Shown piece after piece: positions 40,196-48,718 of a stretch of 64,000 bases of DNA. The stretch is taken from contig NZ_JAPVLU010000033.1 in assembly GCF_027158205.1 (NCBI RefSeq), positions 49,481 through 113,480 on the forward strand, given 5' to 3'. The DNA comes from Streptomyces sp. H39-S7. Lineage in GTDB: Bacteria > Actinomycetota > Actinomycetes > Streptomycetales > Streptomycetaceae. The stretch's first letter is position 1. Each line of letters starts with the position of its first letter. The position numbers and the translations under genes were made by a program. The notes under the pieces were generated by a model. That model saw only the letters and a list, made by a program, of their open reading frames with translations. It had not been told where the DNA came from and did no database searches.

Positions 40196-42613
40196 TCAGG
40201 CGGCGACCGGGATCCGGTCGCTCGCCACCGACTGCTCCAGCGCCAGCTTCAGCACCTGGCGGACGTCGGAGACCGGGTGGACGTCGAGCTTCTCCAGGAT
40301 CTCCGCGGGCACGTCGTCCAGATCGGGCTCGTTGCGCTTCGGAATGATCACCGTGGTGATCCCGGCCCGGTGCGCGGCCAGCAGCTTCTGCTTGACGCCG
40401 CCGATGGGCAGCACCCGGCCGGTCAGCGACACCTCACCGGTCATGGCCACGTCGGTGCGGACCCGCTGCCCCGACAGGAGCGAAGCGAGCGCCGTCGTCA
40501 TCGTGACACCCGCGCTCGGGCCGTCCTTGGGGATGCCGCCGGCGGGCACGTGGATGTGCACACCGCGCTCCTTCAGGTCGCCGACCGGCAGCTCCAGTTC
40601 CGCGCCGTGCGAGCGCAGGAAGGAGAGCGCGATCTGTGCCGACTCCTTCATGACGTCCCCGAGCTGCCCGGTGAGGGTCAGCCCCGATCCGCCCGTCTCC
40701 GGGTCGGCCAGCGACGCCTCGATGAACAGCACGTCGCCCCCCGCCCCGGTCACGGCCAGGCCGGTCGCCACCCCGGGGACGGCCGTCCGCCGCTCGTCCG
40801 GCTCCTGGGCCGACTCCGGGGTGTGGTGCGGCCGCCCGATCAGCGCCCGCAGATCGGCGTCGGTGACGGTGAACGGCAGCTTCTGCTCACCCAGTTCGTG
40901 CCGAGCGGCGATCTTCCGCAGGATGCGGGCGATCGACCGCTCCAGGGTGCGCACGCCCGCCTCGCGGGTGTACTCCCCCGCTAGCTTGCGCAGCGCCGAG
41001 TCGTCGAGCGACACCTCGTCGGTGACGAGCCCGGCCCGCTCCAGCTGGCGCGGGACCAGGTGGTCACGGGCGATGGTGACCTTCTCGTCCTCGGTGTAGC
41101 CGTCCAGCCTCACCAGCTCCATCCGGTCGAGCAGCGGCTCGGGGATCGAGTCCAGGACGTTGGCGGTGGCCAGGAAGACCACGTCGCTCAGGTCCAGTTC
41201 GACCTCCAGGTAGTGGTCCCGGAAGGTGTGGTTCTGCGCCGGGTCCAGGACCTCCAGCAATGCCGCCGCCGGGTCGCCCCGGTAGTCGGAGCCGACCTTG
41301 TCGATCTCGTCGAGCAGCACCACCGGGTTCATCGACCCGGCCTCCTTGATGGCCCGGACGATCCGGCCCGGCAGCGCGCCGACGTAGGTGCGCCGGTGGC
41401 CGCGGATCTCCGCCTCGTCCCGGACGCCGCCGAGCGAGACCCGGACGAACTTCCGTCCCATGGCCTTCGCGACGGACTCGCCGAGCGAGGTCTTGCCGAC
41501 CCCGGGAGGCCCGACGAGCGCCAGCACCGCGCCTCCGCGCCGGCCGCCGACCACACCGAGACCGCGGTCGGAGCGGCGCTTGCGCACCGCCAGGTACTCG
41601 GTGATGCGCTCCTTGACGTCGTCGAGGCCCGCGTGGTCCGCGTCGAGCACCGAGCGAGCGCCCGGGATGTCGTAGACGTCGTCGGTGGTGGTGTTCCACG
41701 GCAGTTCGAGCACCGTGTCCAGCCAGGTGCGGATCCAGCTGCCCTCGGGCGAGGCGTCGGAGGAGCGCTCCAGCTTCTCGACCTCCTTGAGCGCGGCCTC
41801 GCGGACCTTCTCCGGCAGGTCGGCGGCCTCGACGCGGGCCCGGTAGTCGCCCGCTTCGTCCTCGGGCTCACCGTTCAGCTCGGACAGCTCCTTGCGAACG
41901 GCGTCGAGCTGCTGGCGGAGCAGGAACTCGCGCTGCGCCTTCTCCATCCCCTCCTGCACGTCCTTGCGGATGGTGTCGGCGACGTCCTGCTCCGCGAGGT
42001 GGTCGCGCAGCGTGGCGATGGCGATCCGCAGCCGCTCCACCGGGTCGCTGGTCTCCAGCAGGAGGACGCGCTGCTCGGTCGTCAGGAACGACGAGTAGCC
42101 GGAGTTGTCCGCGAGCTGCGAGACGTCCTCGATCTGCTGCACCCGGTCCACGACCTGCCAGGCGCCGCGCTTGCGCAGCCAGCTGGTGGCCAGGGCCTTG
42201 TACTCCTTGACGAGCTCGGCGACGGCGCCGGGCGCCTCGGTGACCGGCGGCTCCTCGACCTCGCTCGCCTCGACCCACAGCGCGGCGCCGGGCCCGGTGG
42301 TCCCGGCGCCGATCCGCACCCGGGCCAGGCCACGGATGACCGCGCCGGGGTCCCCGTCGGGCAGCCGCCCGACCTGCTCGATCGAGCCGAGCGTGCCGAC
42401 CGCGGCGTACGTGCCGTCGATCCGCGGAACAAGCAGCACCTGCGGCTTGCTCTTACTTCCTGGGACGTGCGCGGACTGCGCGGCCTCCACGGCCGCGCGT
42501 ACCTCGGTGTCCGTCAGGTCCAGCGGCACCACCATGCCGGGCAGCACCACAGCGTCGTCCAGTGGCAGCACGGGCAGGGTGAGCGGTCCGGACGGTGCGG
42601 CTACAGCAGCCAT
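40196..42613 (-). CDS. lon: ATP-dependent protease Lon
   Basis: This 805-residue protease is a LonA-type enzyme. The N-terminal substrate domain (LPVLPLDDAVVLPGMVVPLD) is followed by a coiled-coil part, an AAA+ module with GPPGVGKTSLGES (Walker A) and VVLLDEIDKVG (Walker B), and a C-terminal Ser-Lys peptidase domain with PKDGPSAGVTM and GGVKQKLLAAHR. It degrades misfolded and regulatory proteins in the cytoplasm. A HAIR-like inverted repeat 22 bp upstream of ATG 42613 suggests repression by HspR, as known for Streptomyces lon. GGGAGAG is the ribosome-binding site. Confidence 0.96.
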   Translation of the reverse strand: MAAVAAPSGPLTLPVLPLDDAVVLPGMVVPLDLTDTEVRAAVEAAQSAHVPGSKSKPQVLLVPRIDGTYAAVGTLGSIEQVGRLPDGDPGAVIRGLARVRIGAGTTGPGAALWVEASEVEEPPVTEAPGAVAELVKEYKALATSWLRKRGAWQVVDRVQQIEDVSQLADNSGYSSFLTTEQRVLLLETSDPVERLRIAIATLRDHLAEQDVADTIRKDVQEGMEKAQREFLLRQQLDAVRKELSELNGEPEDEAGDYRARVEAADLPEKVREAALKEVEKLERSSDASPEGSWIRTWLDTVLELPWNTTTDDVYDIPGARSVLDADHAGLDDVKERITEYLAVRKRRSDRGLGVVGGRRGGAVLALVGPPGVGKTSLGESVAKAMGRKFVRVSLGGVRDEAEIRGHRRTYVGALPGRIVRAIKEAGSMNPVVLLDEIDKVGSDYRGDPAAALLEVLDPAQNHTFRDHYLEVELDLSDVVFLATANVLDSIPEPLLDRMELVRLDGYTEDEKVTIARDHLVPRQLERAGLVTDEVSLDDSALRKLAGEYTREAGVRTLERSIARILRKIAARHELGEQKLPFTVTDADLRALIGRPHHTPESAQEPDERRTAVPGVATGLAVTGAGGDVLFIEASLADPETGGSGLTLTGQLGDVMKESAQIALSFLRSHGAELELPVGDLKERGVHIHVPAGGIPKDGPSAGVTMTTALASLLSGQRVRTDVAMTGEVSLTGRVLPIGGVKQKLLAAHRAGITTVIIPKRNEPDLDDVPAEILEKLDVHPVSDVRQVLKLALEQSVASDRIPVAA

Positions 42614-42634
42614 GATCTCTCCCTAAGCAAGCAA

Positions 42635-42655
42635 GTTGAGCTATGTGGACTCAAT
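42635..42655. promoter_or_regulatory. HAIR-like operator (HspR) upstream of lon
   Basis: GTTGAGC-N7-ACTCAAT matches the HAIR consensus CTTGAGT-N7-ACTCAAG with the correct 7-nt spacer and the TTGAG/CTCAA core intact. It overlaps a TTGAGT -35-like hexamer on the lon strand. HspR repression of lon has been reported in Streptomyces, which supports the assignment. Confidence 0.82.
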
Positions 42656-42816
42656 GCATGTGATGCCTCCGGTGTTCCCCAAACGGATGTTCGCTCTGAG
42701 CGATCACGCTCAGGGCGCCCGGAAAGGGTGCCGACTGTCCTTTTTGGGCCACGTAGCCGAGCGCGTCGGCCGCCCCGTACGCTGCATGCCAACCGGGACG
42801 ACCTTGTGGGGCGGCA

Positions 42817-43533
42817 ATGGACAGCACACAGACGACACCGGGCGCGCAGCGCCGGGTGCTGGTGGTGGAGGACGATCCGACGATCGCCGACGCCATCGCG
42901 GCCAGGCTGCGCGCCGAGGGGTTCCAGGTACGCACGGCGGGCGACGGGCCCACCGCGGTGGAGACGGCGATCGCCTGGCAGCCGGATCTGCTGGTGCTCG
43001 ACGTCATGCTGCCGGGCTACGACGGCCTGGAGGTCTGCCGCCGGGTGCAGGCACAGCGGCCGGTTCCGGTCCTGATGCTGACCGCGCGTGACGACGAGAC
43101 CGACATGCTCGTCGGCCTCGGGGTCGGCGCGGACGACTACATGACCAAGCCGTTCTCCATGCGGGAGCTGGCAGCCCGGGTGCATGTGCTGCTGCGCCGC
43201 GTCGAACGCGCGACGATCGCCGCCCACAGCCCGCGCGGCGGCAGCCTGCAGCTGGGCGACCTGGAGATCGACAACTCGCAGAGACGGGTGCGGGTGCGCG
43301 GCACTGACGTGCACCTGACCCCGACCGAGTTCGACCTCCTGGTGTGCCTGGCCCAGCAGCCGCGCGCCGTCCTCTCCCGTGAGCAGCTGCTGGCCGAGGT
43401 CTGGGACTGGGCCGACGCGTCCGGCACCCGGACCGTCGACAGCCACGTCAAGGCGTTGCGCCGCAAGATCGGCGCCGAGCGGATCCGTACGGTGCACGGG
43501 GTCGGCTACGCGCTGGAGACCCCCTCGCCATGA
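42817..43533 (+). CDS. OmpR-family response regulator
   Basis: This is a 238-residue regulator. The receiver domain has VVEDD, the phosphoacceptor Asp62 in LVLDVMLPG, the Thr in LTARDD and Lys in MTKPFSM. The C-terminal winged helix shows LTPTEFDLLVCLAQQPRAVL, REQLLAEVWDW and TVDSHVKALRRKIG. Its stop overlaps the kinase start by 4 nt (ATGA). It is divergent from lon with about 200 bp between. The regulon is unknown. Confidence 0.94.
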   Translation: MDSTQTTPGAQRRVLVVEDDPTIADAIAARLRAEGFQVRTAGDGPTAVETAIAWQPDLLVLDVMLPGYDGLEVCRRVQAQRPVPVLMLTARDDETDMLVGLGVGADDYMTKPFSMRELAARVHVLLRRVERATIAAHSPRGGSLQLGDLEIDNSQRRVRVRGTDVHLTPTEFDLLVCLAQQPRAVLSREQLLAEVWDWADASGTRTVDSHVKALRRKIGAERIRTVHGVGYALETPSP

Positions 43534-44618
43534 GGATGGGGGTGCGGCTGTGGGCGCGCGTGTGGGCGGCGCTGAGGCCCTACGACCCGCTCCGGTCCAT
43601 CAAGGCCGCCCTGCAGCTGCTGGTCGTCGTCTCCGTACTGATCACGACACTGCTGGTGATCGTCGCGATCCACTCCGCCACCGAGCTGCGGGTGATCACG
43701 ATCTTCTCGATCATCGCCTGCCTGCTGATCACCCAGTTCGTGGCGCACGGCCTGACGGCGCCGCTGCGGGAGATGACCGCGGTCGCGCGGGCCATGGCGC
43801 AGGGCGACTACAGCCGCCGGGTGGCGCGGGTGCGGCGGGACGAGGTCGGCGAGCTGGCGGAGACCTTCAACCGCATGGCCGCCGATCTGGAGGCCGTCGA
43901 CCAGCACCGCAAGGAATTGGTGGCGAATGTCTCACACGAGCTCCGCACGCCCATCGCGGCGCTGCGGGCGGTCCTGGAGAACGTCGTCGACGGGGTCTCC
44001 GAGGCCGATCCGGAGACGATGCGCACCGCACTGCAGCAGACCGAGCGGCTGGGCAAGCTGGTCAGCCAGCTGCTGGACCTGTCCCGGCTGGACAGCGGCG
44101 CGGTGCGCCTGGACGCCAAGCCCTTCGAGGTCTGGCCCTATCTGTCGGCCGTGCTGAAGACGGCCAGCCTGGGCATGGAGGGCGCCGCCCGCGCCGGCTC
44201 GCGCAGCCGCCCCCGCGCCGACGTCCACCTCCATCTGGACGTCTCACCGCCGGAGCTGGCCGCGTACGCGGACGCCGAGCGGCTGCACCAGGTGGTGGCC
44301 AACCTCGTCGACAACGCCGTCAAGCACAGCCCGCCCGGCGGCCGGGTCACGGTCCGCGCCCGGCGCGGGATCGGGCCGGGGAGCCTGGACCTGGATGTGC
44401 GGGACGAGGGTCCCGGCATCCCGGAGTCCGAGCGGAACCGCGTCTTCGACCGCTTCAACCGGGGCGCCCACCCCGGCGGCGACGGCGGTACGGGGCTGGG
44501 ACTGGCCATCGCCCGCTGGGCGGTCGATCTGCACGGGGGGGACATCGAGGTGGCGGAGTCGCCGCGCGGCTGCCGGATCCGCGTCACGCTTCCGGGTTCG
44601 GTTCCCGCGCAACGTTGA
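43530..44618 (+). CDS. Sensor histidine kinase with minimal extracytoplasmic loop
   Basis: This is a 362-residue kinase. Two membrane segments (about 28-47 and 54-72) are separated by only about 6 residues, so there is almost no outer sensor domain. A HAMP domain (about 73-125) is followed by HisKA with VANVSHELRTPIAALR (His136) and HATPase_c with LVDNAVKHS (N), VRDEGPGIP (G1) and GGTGLGLAIARW (G2). It is coupled to the response regulator gene. The short loop suggests sensing inside or at the membrane. Confidence 0.93.
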   Translation: MRMGVRLWARVWAALRPYDPLRSIKAALQLLVVVSVLITTLLVIVAIHSATELRVITIFSIIACLLITQFVAHGLTAPLREMTAVARAMAQGDYSRRVARVRRDEVGELAETFNRMAADLEAVDQHRKELVANVSHELRTPIAALRAVLENVVDGVSEADPETMRTALQQTERLGKLVSQLLDLSRLDSGAVRLDAKPFEVWPYLSAVLKTASLGMEGAARAGSRSRPRADVHLHLDVSPPELAAYADAERLHQVVANLVDNAVKHSPPGGRVTVRARRGIGPGSLDLDVRDEGPGIPESERNRVFDRFNRGAHPGGDGGTGLGLAIARWAVDLHGGDIEVAESPRGCRIRVTLPGSVPAQR

Positions 44619-44848
44619 CATAGGCTGGCAATACGGGTGCGGCGGACAGCGGGCCGTATTCGTACGGGGGACTGCCGTCACAACCCCTCAAGAGGGTCCA
44701 ATTTCCCGCCATGCACAGCGTCGAAACCCCTCTTCCGGTGTGACTTACGCGACGACTGACCCCCGGGCCTGCGCCGAACGGCCCGGTAGGCGTAGCCTTT
44801 ATTCCCGCTGTCCACCATCTTGTGAAGCGGAAGAGGGCGGTTGCCGCC

Positions 44849-47800
44849 GTGTCGCCACAGTCCCCCAATCGCTCGACTACCTCGATCGACGCCACCGGGC
44901 AGGGCAAGAGCCCTGTCGCGGGCTTCGGCCCCAACGAGTGGCTCGTCGATGAGATCTACCAGCAGTACCTCCAGGACCCGAACTCGGTAGACCGAGCCTG
45001 GTGGGACTTCTTCGCCGACTACAAGCCAGGGACGGACACGGGTTCGTCCGTGGCCGCCCCGGCCGCGTCGGCTCCGACCGCGCCGGCCACGGCTGCTGTC
45101 CCTGCCCCACAGGCCGCGCCGGCCGCCGCGAAGGCCGCCGCTCCGGCGCCGGCCCCCGCAGCGGCCAAGCCCGCGGCCGCCACCTCGGCCCCCGCCAAGC
45201 CCGCTCCCGCGAAGGCGGCCGCACCGGCCAAGGCCGCGGAACCGGCCGCGGCAGCCGACGGGCCGGAGTACGTCACGCTGCGCGGCCCCTCGGCCGCCGT
45301 CGCGAAGAACATGAACGCCAGCCTCGAACTGCCGACGGCGACCAGCGTCCGCGCGATCCCCGTGAAGCTGCTGTTCGACAACCGCATCGTCATCAACAAC
45401 CACCTCAAGCGCGCCCGGGGCGGGAAGGTCTCGTTCACGCACCTCATCGGGTACGCGATGGTGCAGGCCCTCAAGGCCATGCCGACGATGAACAACTCCT
45501 TCACGGAGAAGGACGGCAAGCCGACGCTGGTCAAGCCGGCCCACGTCAACCTGGGCCTGGCCATCGACCTGGTGAAGCCCAACGGCGACCGCCAGCTGGT
45601 CGTCGCGGCCATCAAGAAGGCCGAGACGCTCAACTTCTTCGAGTTCTGGCAGGCGTACGAGGACATCGTCCGCCGCGCCCGCGCGAACAAGCTGACGATG
45701 GACGACTTCACCGGCGTCACCGCGTCGCTGACCAACCCCGGCGGCATCGGCACCGTGCACTCCGTGCCGCGTCTGATGCCCGGACAGGGTCTGATCCTCG
45801 GCGTCGGCGCGATGGACTACCCCGCGGAGTTCCAGGGCACGTCGCAGGACACCCTGAACAAGCTCGGCATCTCCAAGGTCATGACGCTGACCAGCACCTA
45901 CGACCACCGGGTCATCCAGGGTGCGGCGTCCGGCGAGTTCCTGCGCCAGATGAGCCTGCTGCTGCTGGGCGAGAACGGCTTCTTCGACGACATCTTCGAG
46001 TCGCTGCGCATCCCGTACGAGCCGGTCCGCTGGCGGACCGACATCGACACCGCGCACGACGACGACGTCACCAAGGCCGCGCGGGTCTTCGAGCTGATCC
46101 ACTCCTACCGGGTCCGCGGCCACGTCATGGCCGACACCGACCCGCTGGAGTACCGCCAGCGCAAGCACCCGGACCTCGACGTCCTGGAGCACGGCCTCAC
46201 CCTGTGGGACCTGGAGCGCGAGTTCGCGGTCGGCGGGTTCGCCGGCAAGTCGCTGATGAAGCTGCGCGACATCCTCGGTGTGCTGCGTGACTCGTACTGC
46301 CGCACCGTCGGCGTCGAGTTCATGCACATCCAGGACCCGAAGCAGCGCCGGTGGATCCAGGACCGCGTCGAGCGGTCGCACACCAAGCCGGAGCGCGACG
46401 AGCAGCTGCGGATCCTGCGCCGGCTGAACGCGGCCGAAGCGTTCGAGACGTTCCTGCAGACCAAGTACGTCGGCCAGAAGCGCTTCTCGCTGGAGGGCGG
46501 CGAGTCCGTCATCCCGCTGCTCGATGCCGTCATCGACGCTGCCGCCGAGTCGCGTCTCGACGAGGTCGTCATCGGCATGGCCCACCGCGGCCGGCTGAAC
46601 GTGCTGGCCAACATCGTCGGCAAGTCGTACGCCCAGATCTTCCGCGAGTTCGAGGGCAACCTCGACCCCAAGTCGATGCACGGCTCCGGCGACGTCAAGT
46701 ACCACCTGGGCGCCGAGGGCACCTTCACCGGTCTGGACGGCGAGCAGATCACCGTCTCGCTGGCGGCGAACCCCTCGCACCTGGAAGCCGTCGACCCGAT
46801 CGTCGAGGGCATCGCACGCGCCAAGCAGGACATCATCAACAAGGCGGGCACCGACTTCACCGTCATGCCGGTCGCCCTGCACGGCGACGCGGCCTTCGCC
46901 GGCCAGGGTGTCGTCGCGGAGACGCTGAACATGTCGCAGCTGCGCGGCTACCGCACCGGCGGCACCGTGCACATCGTGATCAACAACCAGGTCGGCTTCA
47001 CCGCCGCCCCGGCCGCGTCGCGCTCGTCGATGTACTGCACCGACGTCGCCCGCATGATCGAGGCGCCGATCTTCCACGTGAACGGCGACGACCCGGAGGC
47101 CGTGGTCCGCGTCGCGCGGCTCGCCTTCGAGTTCCGCCAGACGTTCAACAAGGACGTCGTGATCGACCTGGTCTGCTACCGCCGCCGCGGTCACAACGAG
47201 GCCGACAACCCGTCGTTCACCCAGCCCCTGATGTACGACCTCATCGACAAGAAGCGCTCGGTGCGCAAGCTCTACACCGAGTCCCTCATCGGCCGGGGCG
47301 ACATCACCCTGGAAGAGGCCGAGCAGGCCCTGCAGGACTACCAGGGTCAGCTGGAGAAGGTCTTCACCGAGGTCCGCGAGGCCGCCTCCACTCCCGCCGC
47401 CAGCGAGATGCCGGTGCCGACGCAGGAGTTCCCGGTCAAGCTGGACACGGCGATCAGCCAGGAGACCATCAAGCGGATCGCCGCCGCCCAGACCAACATC
47501 CCGGACCGGATCACCGTCCACCCGCGCCTGCTGCCGCAGTTGCAGCGCCGCGCGGCCAGCGTCGAGGACGGCACGATCGACTGGGCGATGGGCGAGACCC
47601 TCGCGGTCGGCTCGCTGCTCATGGAGGGCACCCCGGTCCGGCTCGCCGGCCAGGACTCCCGCCGTGGCACGTTCGGCCAGCGGCACGCCGTGCTGGTCGA
47701 CCGGGAGACCGGCGAGGACTACACCCCGCTGCTCTACCTCTCCGACGACCAGGCCCGTTACAACGTCTACGACTCGCTGCTCAGCGAGTACGCGGCGATG

Positions 47801-48625
47801 GGCTTCGAGTACGGCTACTCGCTGGCCCGGCCCGAGGCGCTGGTGATGTGGGAGGCGCAGTTCGGTGACTTCGTCAACGGCGCCCAGACCGTCGTCGATG
47901 AGTTCATCTCCTCCGCCGAGCAGAAGTGGGGCCAGACGTCCGGCGTCACCCTGCTGCTGCCGCACGGCTACGAGGGGCAGGGCCCGGACCACTCCTCGGC
48001 CCGCATCGAGCGCTTCCTCGCGATGTGCGCGCAGAACAACATGACGGTCGCCAGCCCCACCACGCCGGCGAACTACTTCCACCTGCTGCGCTGGCAGGTC
48101 CACAACCCGCACCACAAGCCGCTCATCGTCTTCACCCCGAAGTCGATGCTGCGACTGAAGGCCGCGAACTCCCGGTCCGAGGACTTCACCTCGGGCGGGT
48201 TCCAGCCGGTCATCGGTGACACGACGGTCAGCCCGTCCGCCGTCCGCAAGGTGGTCTTCTGCTCCGGCAAGGTCTACTACGACCTGATCGCGGCACGTGA
48301 GGCCAAGGGCGCGAACGAGGTCGCCATCGTCCGGATCGAGCGGCTCTACCCGCTCCCCGGCAAGGAGATCCAGACCGAGCTGGCGCGGTACACCGGTGCC
48401 CAGAAGTACGTGTGGGCGCAGGACGAGCCGGCCAACCAGGGTGCGTGGCCGTTCATCGCCCTGAACCTGATCGACCACCTGGACCTGGTGCTGGGCGCCG
48501 CTCCCGACAACGCCGACCGACTGCGCCGGGTGTCCCGCCCGTCGTCCTCGTCGCCGGCCGTCGGCTCCGCCAAGCGCCACCAGGCCGAGCAGGAAGCCCT
48601 GGTCAACGAGGTCTTCGAGATCTGA
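44849..48625 (+). CDS. kgd: Multifunctional 2-oxoglutarate dehydrogenase E1/E2 (KGD-type)
   Basis: This is a protein of about 1258 residues that decarboxylates 2-oxoglutarate in the TCA cycle. The N-terminal binding segment (NEWLVDEIYQQYLQDPNSVD) is followed by an Ala/Pro-rich linker (about 60-145), an E2-like succinyltransferase domain with TYDHRVIQGAASGEFLRQ, and a ThDP-dependent E1 domain (EVVIGMAHRGRLNVLANIVG, HGDAAFAGQGVVAETLNMSQ, NNQVGFTAAP). This E1-E2 fusion is typical of actinobacteria. GTG 44849 (VSPQSPNRS) follows AGAGGG and is preferred over GTG 44822. In mycobacteria the partner GarA inhibits it. Confidence 0.96.
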   Translation: MSPQSPNRSTTSIDATGQGKSPVAGFGPNEWLVDEIYQQYLQDPNSVDRAWWDFFADYKPGTDTGSSVAAPAASAPTAPATAAVPAPQAAPAAAKAAAPAPAPAAAKPAAATSAPAKPAPAKAAAPAKAAEPAAAADGPEYVTLRGPSAAVAKNMNASLELPTATSVRAIPVKLLFDNRIVINNHLKRARGGKVSFTHLIGYAMVQALKAMPTMNNSFTEKDGKPTLVKPAHVNLGLAIDLVKPNGDRQLVVAAIKKAETLNFFEFWQAYEDIVRRARANKLTMDDFTGVTASLTNPGGIGTVHSVPRLMPGQGLILGVGAMDYPAEFQGTSQDTLNKLGISKVMTLTSTYDHRVIQGAASGEFLRQMSLLLLGENGFFDDIFESLRIPYEPVRWRTDIDTAHDDDVTKAARVFELIHSYRVRGHVMADTDPLEYRQRKHPDLDVLEHGLTLWDLEREFAVGGFAGKSLMKLRDILGVLRDSYCRTVGVEFMHIQDPKQRRWIQDRVERSHTKPERDEQLRILRRLNAAEAFETFLQTKYVGQKRFSLEGGESVIPLLDAVIDAAAESRLDEVVIGMAHRGRLNVLANIVGKSYAQIFREFEGNLDPKSMHGSGDVKYHLGAEGTFTGLDGEQITVSLAANPSHLEAVDPIVEGIARAKQDIINKAGTDFTVMPVALHGDAAFAGQGVVAETLNMSQLRGYRTGGTVHIVINNQVGFTAAPAASRSSMYCTDVARMIEAPIFHVNGDDPEAVVRVARLAFEFRQTFNKDVVIDLVCYRRRGHNEADNPSFTQPLMYDLIDKKRSVRKLYTESLIGRGDITLEEAEQALQDYQGQLEKVFTEVREAASTPAASEMPVPTQEFPVKLDTAISQETIKRIAAAQTNIPDRITVHPRLLPQLQRRAASVEDGTIDWAMGETLAVGSLLMEGTPVRLAGQDSRRGTFGQRHAVLVDRETGEDYTPLLYLSDDQARYNVYDSLLSEYAAMGFEYGYSLARPEALVMWEAQFGDFVNGAQTVVDEFISSAEQKWGQTSGVTLLLPHGYEGQGPDHSSARIERFLAMCAQNNMTVASPTTPANYFHLLRWQVHNPHHKPLIVFTPKSMLRLKAANSRSEDFTSGGFQPVIGDTTVSPSAVRKVVFCSGKVYYDLIAAREAKGANEVAIVRIERLYPLPGKEIQTELARYTGAQKYVWAQDEPANQGAWPFIALNLIDHLDLVLGAAPDNADRLRRVSRPSSSSPAVGSAKRHQAEQEALVNEVFEI

Positions 48626-48645
48626 CCCCGGATCGCACGGCAGCA

Positions 48646-48691
48646 AAGGGCCGGGCCCGCCACCTGAACTCAGGTGGCGGGCCCGGCCCTT
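48646..48691. terminator. Very long perfect hairpin between kgd and the FxsT gene
   Basis: A 21-bp perfect stem (left 48646-48666, right 48671-48691) closes the loop AACT; the left arm begins AAGGGCCGGGCCCGCC. It lies between convergent genes 21 bp after the kgd stop and should terminate both. Confidence 0.88.
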
Positions 48692-48718
48692 GTCCACAGG
48701 GTGCCGTGCGCGGTCCGA

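Noticed and set aside
44678..48697. 1339-codon minus-strand frame antisense to kgd
   Set aside because: Low-complexity Val/Asp/Gly/Leu/Arg content and complete overlap with a clearly real gene show that it is a codon-phase artefact.
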